Assembly (NCBI GenBank): GCA_019414265.1
Contig: DXMJ01000004.1
Location: forward strand, 1 to 64,000
DNA: 64,000 bases
Reading direction: 5' to 3'
Source: Collinsella sp.
Lineage (GTDB): Bacteria > Actinomycetota > Coriobacteriia > Coriobacteriales > Coriobacteriaceae
Made by a program: the position numbers and the translations under genes. The notes under the pieces are model-generated. The model was given only the letters and a program-made list of their open reading frames with translations, was not told the DNA's origin and did not search any database. Positions 8,413 through 16,809 of this stretch are shown here, piece after piece. Each line of letters begins with the position of its first letter. The first letter of the stretch is position 1.

Positions 8413-9632
8413 GGGAAGACCACGCCGCGCCCCGGGCTGCCGGGGGAATCCTGCGCGCCCGTACACATGGGGGCAGCGCGCAATCGCTCGGCATCGCTTG
8501 CGAAAGGGGCGCCTCCGACCTCATTGACTTCTCGGTGAACGTGAATCCGGCAGGCCCCTCGCCGCGCGCCGTCGCCGCAGCTTGCAAGGCGCTTTCTCGA
8601 ATCGACGCCTACCCCGATAGGGAAAGTCTCGCCCTCGTTCGCGCCCTAGCGCGCGCCCAGGGCATTCCCGAAGATACTATCGTCTGCGGCGCGGGCGCGT
8701 CCGACATCATCTGGCGGCTCGCCGCGGCGGTGCGCCCGAAACGCATCGTCGTGTGCGCGCCGACGTTCTCTGAATATGCGGAGGCGGCATCGTACTACGG
8801 CGCATGCGTGCAGGAGTTCCCGCTCTCCGAAGCGGACGACTTCGACGTGCCCGCCTCCTTCGCCCGCGCGATCGAGGGGCCGGGAGACGTGGCGTACCTC
8901 TGCAATCCGAACAACCCTACGGGGCGCCTCGTCGACCCCCGTGTGATCGATGCCGCAGCTTGCCGCTGCGAGCAGGTGGGCGCGCTGCTCGTCGTGGACG
9001 AGTGCTTCCTCGGATTTGCGCCCGACGCCCGCGAAAGGAGCGTGGCCGCACGCGCCGTGTGTTCGCGCCATGTGGCCGTGCTCTCCGCGTTCACCAAGCT
9101 CTACGGAATGGCGGGGTTGCGGTTGGGATATCTGATCAGCGGAAACGCCCAACTCATCGAGGGGATTCGCCGGGCGGGGCAGGCGTGGCCCGTCTCCTCG
9201 GTCGCCGAGGCCGCGGGCATCGCCGCCCTGGAGGACGTTGAATACGTCTCACGCACGCGCGATGTATTGGCGGGCGAGCGAGCGTGGCTTTCTCACGAGC
9301 TCTCCTTGCTCGGGCTTTCCGTCGTGCCGTCGGATGCGAACTTCCTTTTAGTCCGCACGCCGGCGAAAGACATCCCCGAGCGCCTGTATAAACAGGGGGT
9401 TTTGGTCCGCACGTGCGAGTCGTTTTCGGTACTGTCCCGTTTCTGGTGCCGCGTCGCGGTGCGCACGCGCAAGGAGAATGCCCGGCTTGCGATGGCGTTC
9501 AGCCGTGCGCTTCGGGCGGAAGGCGCATCGGGCGAAGGCGAACCCGACGAACGGGGCGGCGCTTCTTGCAGCGGCGCTATGGCGGGCGCGGATGGCCGAG
9601 GCTCGGCGAAGGAGGTCGATACCCGTGGGTAG
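8409..9632 (+). CDS. cobD: CobD-type threonine-phosphate decarboxylase (PLP, fold-type I)
   Basis: A 407-residue PLP enzyme of the histidinol-phosphate aminotransferase superfamily that makes (R)-1-aminopropan-2-yl phosphate from threonine phosphate. Visible motifs are DFSVNVNPAGPS near the N-terminus, YLCNPNNPTGRLV, VVDECFLGF and the PLP-lysine region SAFTKLYGMAGLRLGY. The neighbours cbiB and cbiP favour CobD over HisC. About 45 residues at the C-terminus are Gly/Ala/Ser-rich and outside the fold; this part also encodes the ribosome-binding site of cbiP. Confidence 0.87.
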   Translation: MREDHAAPRAAGGILRARTHGGSAQSLGIACERGASDLIDFSVNVNPAGPSPRAVAAACKALSRIDAYPDRESLALVRALARAQGIPEDTIVCGAGASDIIWRLAAAVRPKRIVVCAPTFSEYAEAASYYGACVQEFPLSEADDFDVPASFARAIEGPGDVAYLCNPNNPTGRLVDPRVIDAAACRCEQVGALLVVDECFLGFAPDARERSVAARAVCSRHVAVLSAFTKLYGMAGLRLGYLISGNAQLIEGIRRAGQAWPVSSVAEAAGIAALEDVEYVSRTRDVLAGERAWLSHELSLLGLSVVPSDANFLLVRTPAKDIPERLYKQGVLVRTCESFSVLSRFWCRVAVRTRKENARLAMAFSRALRAEGASGEGEPDERGGASCSGAMAGADGRGSAKEVDTRG

Positions 9633-11124
9633 GGCGAAGCCCATCATGATCCAGGGCACCATGTCGAACGCGGGGAAGAGCCTGCTTGCGGCTGGGCTGT
9701 GCCGCGTACTTTCGCAGGACGGCCTGCGCGTGACTCCCTTCAAGAGCCAGAACATGGCGCTCAACAGCGGTGTCACGGCCGACGGGCTCGAGATGGGGCG
9801 CGCCCAGATCATGCAGGCCGAGGCGTGCGGCATCGCGCCCGACGTGCGCATGAACCCCATCCTGCTCAAGCCTGAAAGCGGCCACCGAAGCCAGCTCATC
9901 GTGGCCGGCAAGGCGCAGGGAGCCTTCGCTGCGAGGGACTACTTCGCGCGAAAGAAGGCGCTCATGCCGCAGATTTTGGAGGCGTTCGATTCGCTCGCGG
10001 AGGAAAACGACGTCATCGTCATCGAGGGCGCCGGCAGCCCCGCCGAAATCAACCTTGCCGAAAACGACATCGTCAACATGGGGCTCGCGCGCGCCGTGTC
10101 CTCCCCCGTGCTGCTCGCGGGCGACATCGACCCGGGCGGGGTGTTTGCCCAGCTCTACGGCACGGTCGCGCTCCTTGCGCCCGAGGACCGCGCGCTTTTG
10201 CGGGGGCTTGTGGTGAACAAGTTCCGCGGCGATGTGGAAATCCTGCGCCCGGGTTTGGCCCCGCTCGAGAAGATGTGCGGGGTTCCCGTCGTGGGGGTCG
10301 TGCCGTATCTTACGCTCGACCTGGACGACGAGGACTCGCTCGCGCCGCGCCTATCTGCCCGCGAGGCGCGCGGCGTCATCGACGTCGCCGTCGTGCGTCT
10401 TCCGCATCTGTCGAACTTCACCGACTTCGACCCGCTTTCGCGCGTGCCCGGCGTGGGCGTGCGCTACGTTTCCTCGACGACCGATCTGGGCCGACCCGAC
10501 CTGGTGGTGCTTCCCGGCTCGAAGACTACGCTCGACGACGCGCGCTGGCTTGCGGCTAGCGGCATCGGGGCCTGTGTACGCGCGCTTTCGGGCACGGGCA
10601 CGCCGGTGCTCGGCATATGCGGAGGCTACCAGCTTTTGGGAGACGAGCTTTCCGACCCGCACGGCAGGGAAGGCGCTGGCACCGCGCGCGGGCTCGGGCT
10701 CATCCCTGCAAGTACGGTGTTCAAGGAGGAAAAGCGCCTCGCCCAGTCGGAGCTGCGCATCACGGGCGCCCAAGGCGCGTTCTCGGCGTGGAACGGCATG
10801 ACGGCGCGCGGGTACGAGATTCACGACGGCGAAACGACCGTCTCCTGCGCTCCTGCGGGCACGATTGGCGGCAAACCAGAAGGCGCGGCCTGCGGAAACG
10901 TGTTCGGAACCTATCTCCACGGCCTGTTCGACGAACCGGGGGTGGCGCTCGCCCTCGCGCGCTCGCTCGCGCGCATGCGCGGCCTGCCCGAGAACGTCGT
11001 GGGTGCTGCGGGCGCGGCGTCCGCGGCCGATCACCGTGCGCGCGAGTTCGACCGCCTGGCCGACGTCGTGCGCGGGGCGCTCGACATGGAGTATGTCTAC
11101 CGCATTATCGAGGAGGGCGTATGA
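9625..11124 (+). CDS. cbiP: CbiP/CobQ, cobyric acid synthase
   Basis: A 499-residue glutamine amidotransferase that amidates the b, d, e and g side chains of adenosylcobyrinate diamide. The N-terminus has MIQGTMSNAGKSLLAAGLCR (P-loop variant) followed by PFKSQNMALNS. The glutaminase domain has the nucleophile in LGICGGYQLLG (Cys ~332) and the later GTYLHGLFD His. GTG 9625 was chosen because AAGGAGG lies at 9609-9615; the frame is open further upstream inside cobD. It overlaps cobD by eight bases and cobA by four. Confidence 0.93.
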   Translation: MGRAKPIMIQGTMSNAGKSLLAAGLCRVLSQDGLRVTPFKSQNMALNSGVTADGLEMGRAQIMQAEACGIAPDVRMNPILLKPESGHRSQLIVAGKAQGAFAARDYFARKKALMPQILEAFDSLAEENDVIVIEGAGSPAEINLAENDIVNMGLARAVSSPVLLAGDIDPGGVFAQLYGTVALLAPEDRALLRGLVVNKFRGDVEILRPGLAPLEKMCGVPVVGVVPYLTLDLDDEDSLAPRLSAREARGVIDVAVVRLPHLSNFTDFDPLSRVPGVGVRYVSSTTDLGRPDLVVLPGSKTTLDDARWLAASGIGACVRALSGTGTPVLGICGGYQLLGDELSDPHGREGAGTARGLGLIPASTVFKEEKRLAQSELRITGAQGAFSAWNGMTARGYEIHDGETTVSCAPAGTIGGKPEGAACGNVFGTYLHGLFDEPGVALALARSLARMRGLPENVVGAAGAASAADHRAREFDRLADVVRGALDMEYVYRIIEEGV

Positions 11125-11636
11125 TCCACGTGTATCATGGCGACGGCAAAGGCAAGACCACGGCGGCGATGGGCCTCGCCCTTCGCATGCTCGCTGCAGG
11201 CCGCCGCGTCGTCGTCGTGCAGTTCCTGAAAGACGGCGAAAGCGGGGAGGTGCGCCTGCTCGCCGAGCATTTCGGCGTGCCCGTGTTCGCGGGGAAGGTG
11301 TCGGACAAGTTTACCTGGTCGATGACGTCGGAAGAACTTGCCGCGACGTGCGAGCTGCACGATGGGAACCTCGCTTCCGCGCTCGCCGAGCTCGAGGGCG
11401 CGCAAGAGGGACTGCTCGTGCTCGACGAGGCGCTCGACGCGCTTTCGAAGGGGCTTGTCGACGAGGCGCTCGTGGACCGCGCGCTCGATATGTCCGCGCG
11501 CGGCGTCGAAGTAGCGCTCACCGGGCGCGCGCCTTCCCGCAAGATCGTGGAGAAGGCCGACTACATAACCGAGATGTGGTGCAAGAAACATCCCTACGAG
11601 CAGGGGATATGTGCAAGGGAAGGAGTGGAGTACTAG
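11121..11636 (+). CDS. cobA: CobA/BtuR-type ATP:corrinoid adenosyltransferase
   Basis: A 171-residue P-loop enzyme transferring the adenosyl group of ATP to cob(I)inamide or cob(I)yrinate derivatives. The P-loop is YHGDGKGKTTAAMGLALR at residue ~5, followed by VVVVQFLKDGESGE, LLVLDEALDAL (Walker-B-like) and VALTGRAPS. The length is slightly short of the usual ~200 because the N-terminal helix of the Salmonella enzyme is absent. The ATGA overlap with cbiP suggests coupled expression. Confidence 0.93.
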   Translation: MIHVYHGDGKGKTTAAMGLALRMLAAGRRVVVVQFLKDGESGEVRLLAEHFGVPVFAGKVSDKFTWSMTSEELAATCELHDGNLASALAELEGAQEGLLVLDEALDALSKGLVDEALVDRALDMSARGVEVALTGRAPSRKIVEKADYITEMWCKKHPYEQGICAREGVEY

Positions 11637-12278
11637 ATGGATTCCAAGGAGATGGCGCCCGGCGACATCGAGCGGCGCAGCTTCGAGATCATCACCGAAG
11701 AGCTCGGCGGCCGCACGTTCCCGCCGCTCGAAGAGCCCGTCGTGAAGCGTGTCATCCACACCACTGCCGACTTCTCGTACGCCGATTCCCTCGTGTTTAC
11801 CCATGACGCCGCGCACTGTGCGCTCGACGCACTGCGCGCAGGGGCCACGGTGCTCACCGACACGAACATGGCGCTCGCAGGCATAAGCAAGCCCGCGCTC
11901 GCGAAGCTCGGCTGCAAGGCCGTGTGCTTCATGGCCGACCCTGATGTCGCCGCGGCTGCGCGCGCCGCGGGCACGACTCGCGCCGTTACGAGCATGGACA
12001 AAGCTTGCGGCATCGAGGGTCCGCTCATCGTGGCCGTCGGCAACGCTCCCACAGCACTTCTGCGCCTCGCCGAGCTCATGGACGCGGGGAAGATCGCGCC
12101 CGCGCTCGTCGTTGGGGTGCCGGTCGGGTTTGTGAACGTGGTCGAGGCGAAAGAGGAGCTACTCGCACGACGCGTGCCAGCCATCGTCGCGAGGGGTCGC
12201 AAGGGCGGCTCGACCGTGGCGGCTGCCATTATGAACGCGCTGCTCTACCAGATCACGCGCCCAGGCGGCCCGAAGTGA
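11637..12278 (+). CDS. cbiC: CbiC, cobalt-precorrin-8 methylmutase
   Basis: A 213-residue enzyme that moves the methyl group from C11 to C12 to form cobyrinic acid. The conserved histidine lies in RVIHTTADFSYADSL (His ~41). Other family stretches are LTDTNMALAGISK, VAVGNAPTALLRL, GVPVGFVNVVEAKE and the Gly/Ser-rich RGRKGGSTVAAA. ATG 11637 directly follows the cobA stop; GGAAGGAGTGG lies just before it. It ends in a GTGA overlap with cbiJ. Confidence 0.94.
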   Translation: MDSKEMAPGDIERRSFEIITEELGGRTFPPLEEPVVKRVIHTTADFSYADSLVFTHDAAHCALDALRAGATVLTDTNMALAGISKPALAKLGCKAVCFMADPDVAAAARAAGTTRAVTSMDKACGIEGPLIVAVGNAPTALLRLAELMDAGKIAPALVVGVPVGFVNVVEAKEELLARRVPAIVARGRKGGSTVAAAIMNALLYQITRPGGPK

Positions 12279-13048
12279 CGGCGCCCGCATCCGCGCCGGC
12301 GCTGCGCATCTTCGCCGGCACCACCGAGGGCCGCCTTCTGTGCGAATGGGCGAGCAGGGCGGGCATCCCCGCCCGTGCCTACGCGGCAACCGAGTACGGA
12401 GGCGAGCTTTTGGGCGAGCTTCCGGGCATCGAGGTGCATGCGGGCAGGCTCGACGATGCCGACATGGAGCGCGAGCTTTCCGGCGCGTGCATCGTTGTCG
12501 ACGCCACGCACCCCTTCGCTACGCTCGCAAGCGGCAACATCCGGGCCGCTTCGCTCGCCGTGGGTGCACGATGCCTGCGCCTTGCGCGCCCGGTCGAGGC
12601 GCTGCCCAAAGGCGTCGTGCCGGTCGCGTCGATCGCCTGCGCGGCGCGCTTTCTCTCCGAGAACCCGGGTCGCGCGCTTCTCACGACGGGGAGCAAGGAG
12701 CTTGCTCCCTACACGAGCGTCGCCGATTTCGCGGAGCGCTTCTTCGTGCGTGTGCTCCCGCTGCCCGGTGCTATAACGAAGTGCATCGACGCGGGGTTTT
12801 CGCCGTCGCACGTCATCGGCATGCAGGGGCCCTTCACCCGCGAGCTCAACGAGGCGATGCTTCGGCAGGTGGGCGCCCAGTGGCTTGTGACTAAGGACTC
12901 GGGAACCGTAGGCGGCACGGCCGAGAAGCTCGCCGCCGCGCGCGACGTGGGAGCGCGCTGCATCGTGGTCACCCGTCCCGCCGAGGGAAGCGGGGCCCTT
13001 TCGCTTCGGGAAGTGGAAGACGCGCTCTTACGGGAGTTCGCGCGCTAG
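12275..13048 (+). CDS. cbiJ: CbiJ/CobK, precorrin-6A reductase
   Basis: A 257-residue NAD(P)H-dependent reductase of the corrin ring. Family features are the N-terminal LRIFAGTTEGRLLCEW, VVDATHPFATLASGNI, LLTTGSKELAPY, GMQGPFTRELNEAML and WLVTKDSGTVGGTAEKL. The GTG start overlaps the cbiC stop. It is the last gene of the cobalamin chain; the DNA just downstream changes character and holds a transposase relic. Confidence 0.93.
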   Translation: MTAPASAPALRIFAGTTEGRLLCEWASRAGIPARAYAATEYGGELLGELPGIEVHAGRLDDADMERELSGACIVVDATHPFATLASGNIRAASLAVGARCLRLARPVEALPKGVVPVASIACAARFLSENPGRALLTTGSKELAPYTSVADFAERFFVRVLPLPGAITKCIDAGFSPSHVIGMQGPFTRELNEAMLRQVGAQWLVTKDSGTVGGTAEKLAAARDVGARCIVVTRPAEGSGALSLREVEDALLREFAR

Positions 13049-13082
13049 GCGCTTGCCGCGCCTGCGCGCCCTCCCGCCCGCG

Positions 13083-13169
13083 AGGAGGAGCGTCCCGAGC
13101 AAGCTCGACCCGTACAAGCCCGTCATCCATCAATAGCTCGAGGACGACGCCCAGAACTGGCGCAAACAG
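13083..13169 (+). pseudogene. Relic of an IS21-family (IstA-type) transposase
   Basis: In frame from about 13083 the DNA reads SKLDPYKPVIHQ, stop, LEDDAQNWRKQ. This resembles the N-terminal part of IstA transposases, where a SKLDPYKP-type stretch is followed by a charged helix and a RKQ stretch. The TAG at 13134-13136 and the absence of any further homologous sequence show it is a dead fragment. It lies immediately 3' of the cobalamin operon and may mark an old insertion or deletion boundary. Confidence 0.55.
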
Positions 13170-13178
13170 CCCTTCAAT

Positions 13179-13247
13179 AAGTTGCGGTGAAATAGTGTCT
13201 GTTTTTGCTGCTAGATAGCATATTCAGCCCCTAATTCACCGCAACTT
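13179..13247. repeat. Short element bounded by 13-bp perfect inverted repeats
   Basis: AAGTTGCGGTGAA at 13179-13191 is repeated in inverse orientation at 13235-13247, enclosing 43 bases that include a T-run (GTTTTTGC). It could be a small non-autonomous mobile element or a structured terminator downstream of cbiJ or of the minus-strand ABC operon. I cannot decide from one copy. Confidence 0.6.
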
Positions 13248-13249
13248 GT

Positions 13250-13291
13250 TGGTGGTGGCTTACTGGTAGCTGGTGGTGGCTTACTGGTAGC
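13250..13291. repeat. Perfect tandem duplication of a 21-bp unit
   Basis: The unit beginning TGGTGGTGGCTTACTGG occurs at 13250-13270 and again at 13271-13291 without mismatch. The second copy includes the stop codon and last codons of the permease gene on the minus strand, so the first copy recreates a second set of YQ-stop codons just downstream. It looks like a recent slippage or repair event. Confidence 0.9.
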
Positions 13292-14495
13292 GTAGGCACT
13301 CCACCGGGTTGAGCTTTGCCGCGCGGCGAGCGGGGTAGAAGCCAAAGATTACGCCGATGCCGACGGAGACGGCGAAGGCCAGCAGCACCGTGGCGATTGA
13401 AAAGCTCGGTGTGATTTGCCCGCTGGCGCCGAGCTCGCTGAGAACCCCTGATCCTGCTGCAAACATCGCGAGGCCCCAGGCCAGCAGATAGCCAATCAGG
13501 ACACCCAGCAGGCCACCGGTGACGCACAGTGCCGAGGATTCGGCCAAAAACTGCGCGGTGATATCGCGGCGACTGGCGCCCAAGGCACGGCGAATACCGA
13601 TCTCGCGGATGCGCTCAGTCACGTTGGTAAGCATCATATTCATAATGCCGATTCCGCCGACAAGCAGTGAGATACTGGCGACAGCGCCCATGATGAGCGA
13701 GAAGGCGCCCATAAACGAGTTGAGTGCATCGATGGCGCTTTTCATGGAGGTCGCCGATACGCTGTCGTACTCATCATCCTCCGAGATGCCCTTCATCGCG
13801 CGCACCTTAGACTCGATGGTCTTGCAGAGCTCGTCCATGTCTGTGCCCTCGGCGGCAAGTGCCGTCACGCTGGGAAATGAAGGATTCTCGTCGCCAAACA
13901 GGCCGGAGATGGTTTCGCGTGGCATATACAGCGTGAGCGAGCCCATGGAGTCGCTGCCGCCATCAATCACGCCTACAATCTGCACCTCGCCGTTGGACAC
14001 CTTGATGGTTTTCCCCAGTGCGTCCTGTTCGTTGCCGTAAAGCTGATCGGCGCCGCCGCGGCTGATGAGCGCCACGCGCGAGCCTGATTGAGACTCTGCC
14101 TGTGAATAGACACGTCCCGCAACGAGCTTGCTGGCGCCCACGGCATCGAGCATGTCGCTATCGACGCCGTGTGCCATGACGGTATAGCTTTTATCCCCGA
14201 CCTTGTACTCGGAATAGGCGCTATCGACGATGCCGATCTGCTCAATCTGCGGCACCAGTTTGCGAAGCTTTTCCACATCCGAATCGGTGAGTTCTTGGGA
14301 CGAATAGATCTCTACCATGCGGGCTGCATTGAGGCCCAGGCTGTTGACCAGGCTGTTTTGGATACCGCCGATGAGCGAAGTCATGGCGATGACCGAGGCG
14401 ATGCCAATGACGATGCCAAGGATGGTGAGCAGGCTGCGTCCCTTGTTGGCCTCGAGCGAGTGAAGGGCTTCTTGGACAAGATCGCGGGTGCTCAT
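13281..14495 (-). CDS. MacB-type ABC transporter permease (FtsX-like)
   Basis: A 404-residue permease with the MacB_PCD/FtsX arrangement: one N-terminal membrane segment (LLTILGIVIGIASVIAMTSL), a large extracytoplasmic domain (~50-270), then three C-terminal membrane segments. ERIREIGIRRALGASRRDI is the classic cytoplasmic coupling region. It works with the ATPase (4-base overlap) and the membrane-fusion protein upstream in the same minus-strand operon. Such tripartite systems export peptides, antibiotics or lipoproteins in other bacteria; the substrate here is unknown. Confidence 0.9.
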   Translation of the reverse strand: MSTRDLVQEALHSLEANKGRSLLTILGIVIGIASVIAMTSLIGGIQNSLVNSLGLNAARMVEIYSSQELTDSDVEKLRKLVPQIEQIGIVDSAYSEYKVGDKSYTVMAHGVDSDMLDAVGASKLVAGRVYSQAESQSGSRVALISRGGADQLYGNEQDALGKTIKVSNGEVQIVGVIDGGSDSMGSLTLYMPRETISGLFGDENPSFPSVTALAAEGTDMDELCKTIESKVRAMKGISEDDEYDSVSATSMKSAIDALNSFMGAFSLIMGAVASISLLVGGIGIMNMMLTNVTERIREIGIRRALGASRRDITAQFLAESSALCVTGGLLGVLIGYLLAWGLAMFAAGSGVLSELGASGQITPSFSIATVLLAFAVSVGIGVIFGFYPARRAAKLNPVECLRYQ

Positions 14496-15265
14496 GCCTT
14501 CGCTCCTTTCGGCTGATTGGTGGTTGCAGAAATCGCGGGCAGGTTTTTGACGGCCCCGCGTAACGTATTCGGTGTATGCGCGACATATGCGCCGTCATGG
14601 ATTCGCCCGTCACGGATGGTTACGGCTCGATCGGCCTCGGCGGCGATGCCGGGGTCATGCGTGATGAGTACGATGGTCTTGCCGCGTTTCTGGAGCTTGT
14701 GGAAGGTTTCCATGACGAGCGCCCCGGTTGTCGAGTCTAGATTTCCCGTTGGCTCGTCGGCCAAAATGATGGGCGGGTCGTTGACGAGGGCGCGCGCGAT
14801 GGCGACGCGCTGCATCTGTCCGCCCGAGAGTTCCGATATGCGGTGGTCCCAATGGTCGACCGGCAATGTGACGGCTTGCAGCGCGTGCACGGCGCGCATC
14901 TCGCGCTGGCTGCGCGGCACATTGGTGTAGGACAGCGGCAGCATGACGTTTTCGATCACCGTCAGACGCGGCAGCAAGTTAAAACTCTGAAAGACAAAGC
15001 CGATGCTCAGCGCGCGCACCTCGGTGAGCTCATCATCGTCGAGCTCGGCGACGTTGAGCCCTTGCAGGAAATAATCACCCGCCGTCGGCTTGTCCAGGCA
15101 GCCCAGGATGTTCATGAGCGTCGACTTGCCCGAGCCCGAGGGGCCGGTGATGGCGACGAACTCACCGGGGTTCACCGCCAGGCTCACGTTGTGCAGGATG
15201 TGGGCGCAACCGGCCTCGCTCTCAAAGATGCGGTGCACGTTGCGGATGTCGATGACGGGACGCAT
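14492..15265 (-). CDS. MacB/LolD-type ABC transporter ATP-binding protein
   Basis: A 257-residue ATPase with Walker A GPSGSGKSTLMNILG, Q-loop FVFQSFNLLPRLTV, signature LSGGQMQRVAIARAL, Walker B IILADEPTGNLDS and the switch His in LITHD. This is the LolD/MacB/YknY subfamily. The last ~35 residues (after IRDGRIHDG) are a tail not needed for the fold. It overlaps the adaptor gene by one base and the permease gene by four, so the three are one unit. Confidence 0.93.
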   Translation of the reverse strand: MRPVIDIRNVHRIFESEAGCAHILHNVSLAVNPGEFVAITGPSGSGKSTLMNILGCLDKPTAGDYFLQGLNVAELDDDELTEVRALSIGFVFQSFNLLPRLTVIENVMLPLSYTNVPRSQREMRAVHALQAVTLPVDHWDHRISELSGGQMQRVAIARALVNDPPIILADEPTGNLDSTTGALVMETFHKLQKRGKTIVLITHDPGIAAEADRAVTIRDGRIHDGAYVAHTPNTLRGAVKNLPAISATTNQPKGAKA

Positions 15266-16677
15266 TACTTGCCCTCGTCGGCAGACATATTGTCGCCGCC
15301 GTCTGCCGTCATGCCTGCGCCGGTATCCGTCACGATGGTGTCGCCGTCGCGTAACTTGGTAACCGGGACGTCTGGGTTGATCTCGTTGCCCTGGTCGTCG
15401 CGCTTGACCTGCGTCTTACCGACTACAGCCTCGTTGTCGTTTTGCGTCACGACGGTCACCTTCACGCGGCGCGTCTTCTTGCCTTCCGAATCGGTGGCCA
15501 GATTGACGTAATAGTGCTCGCCATCTTCGGTCATCAGCGCCATGGTCGGCACCATAACCACGTCGTCGAGCTTCTCGGTCACTACCGAGACCTCGGCAGT
15601 CATACCCGGCTTAAGGCGACTGTCGGGTGCTTCGATGAGGATGTCGACGTTAAAGGTCACGCTGCCGCCGCTACCGGAGCCGGAGTCAGAGTTTGCCACC
15701 GAGGCGATAGCCGTGACGGTGCCCTGGCTCACGATATCGGGAAACGCGGGATAGGTCACGTTGGCGCTTTGGCCCACGGCAATTTTGGCGATATCCTTTT
15801 CGCCCACCTGAACCGTCACCTTCATCTTGGACAGGTCGGCGATTTGCATGCACTGCTTGCCGCCGCTCGTGTCGCCTTCGCCCATGATCGTGCCTCCGGT
15901 CACCGTGGCACCGACTTTGGCGTTGAGCTCGACGATGTTGCCCGAACTGGGGGCCTTTACGGTGCGCTCGGCCGCCTTTGCAGTTGCCTGCTCCAGCGTT
16001 GCCTGGGCCGAGGCGAGGTTGCGCTGGGCGGTCGAGACGGCATTTGCGTTGGCGTTTGCGTCCGATGGGCCGGTCGATCCGTCACTGTCCGTTGTCGGTG
16101 CGGCCTGTGCGGCCGCGAGTGCCACCTTTGCATTGTTCAGGTCTTCCTGGGCGGCCGCGACCGCGCGCTGCGCCTCGGAAACAGCGCTATCGAGCGCGTC
16201 GTTCTTAATGGTCATGAGCACGTCGCCCTCGTTGACGCTCTGTCCGGCCTGCACGTTGATCTTTTCAACCGTACCGTCGACAGAAGGGGAGACGACCGAT
16301 GCCGAGATGGGCTTAAGCTGCCCCTTGGCTTCGACTGTGGTGGTAAACGTGCCTTCGGTGACCATGTCGGTCACCGGTCCGTTGGTGCCTGCGGGTTGCG
16401 CGTTGATGACCAGCGTTGCGATGATGACAATGAGCGCGATGGCAACAACGACGCCGGCGGCAATACCGCGTCGAATCAGCTTTTTGCGTCGACGTTCGGC
16501 ACGTTTTGCCTTGAGCTTGGCATATGCCTCTTCATCGGAAATCTCGGCCGTATCGTTCGTGCGTCCGTTCTGCTTGTCGGCATGTACGTTTGTAATCAGA
16601 GGAAGCGTTTCGGCGGCATCTTCGGGCGTGTGCTCGGTATCATTCGGGCCCGGGGTGATCGTGGGGACATTCGGCAT
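15265..16677 (-). CDS. MacA/YknX-type membrane-fusion (periplasmic adaptor-like) protein
   Basis: A 470-residue protein with a ~70-residue cytoplasmic N-terminal region, one membrane anchor (IAAGVVVAIALIVIIATLVI) and an external part. The external part has a barrel-sandwich hybrid domain (VSPSVDGTVEKINVQAGQSV), an Ala/Gln-rich helical hairpin (~170-245), the second half of the lipoyl-like domain and a beta-barrel. A Ser/Gly/Asn-rich insert sits in the hairpin. In monoderms such proteins join MacB-like permeases on the cell surface. It is first in a three-gene operon. Confidence 0.88.
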   Translation of the reverse strand: MPNVPTITPGPNDTEHTPEDAAETLPLITNVHADKQNGRTNDTAEISDEEAYAKLKAKRAERRRKKLIRRGIAAGVVVAIALIVIIATLVINAQPAGTNGPVTDMVTEGTFTTTVEAKGQLKPISASVVSPSVDGTVEKINVQAGQSVNEGDVLMTIKNDALDSAVSEAQRAVAAAQEDLNNAKVALAAAQAAPTTDSDGSTGPSDANANANAVSTAQRNLASAQATLEQATAKAAERTVKAPSSGNIVELNAKVGATVTGGTIMGEGDTSGGKQCMQIADLSKMKVTVQVGEKDIAKIAVGQSANVTYPAFPDIVSQGTVTAIASVANSDSGSGSGGSVTFNVDILIEAPDSRLKPGMTAEVSVVTEKLDDVVMVPTMALMTEDGEHYYVNLATDSEGKKTRRVKVTVVTQNDNEAVVGKTQVKRDDQGNEINPDVPVTKLRDGDTIVTDTGAGMTADGGDNMSADEGK

Positions 16678-16710
16678 AGCGTCTCCTTTATAGAAAGTTC
16701 CTCAATAAGT

Positions 16711-16742
16711 ATATGCGCCCGTCGCGTAAGGCGGGCGCATAT
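16711..16742 (-). terminator. Probable terminator after the L,D-transpeptidase gene
   Basis: Perfect 11-bp stem, ATATGCGCCCG at 16711-16721 and CGGGCGCATAT at 16732-16742. It lies between the end of the transpeptidase gene (16810) and the start of the adaptor gene (16677). The U-tract on the minus strand is weak (ACTTATTG), so read-through is possible. Confidence 0.55.
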
Positions 16743-16809
16743 GGCGGATTCTTTCGGAACTGTTAGATTGGTCGCAGCGGCTCCACGTTGTGGGAATGCG
16801 CGCGTTGCA

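Noticed and set aside
8409..9632. HisC histidinol-phosphate aminotransferase
   Set aside because: The fold is shared, but its location between cbiB and cbiP with overlapping ends supports CobD.
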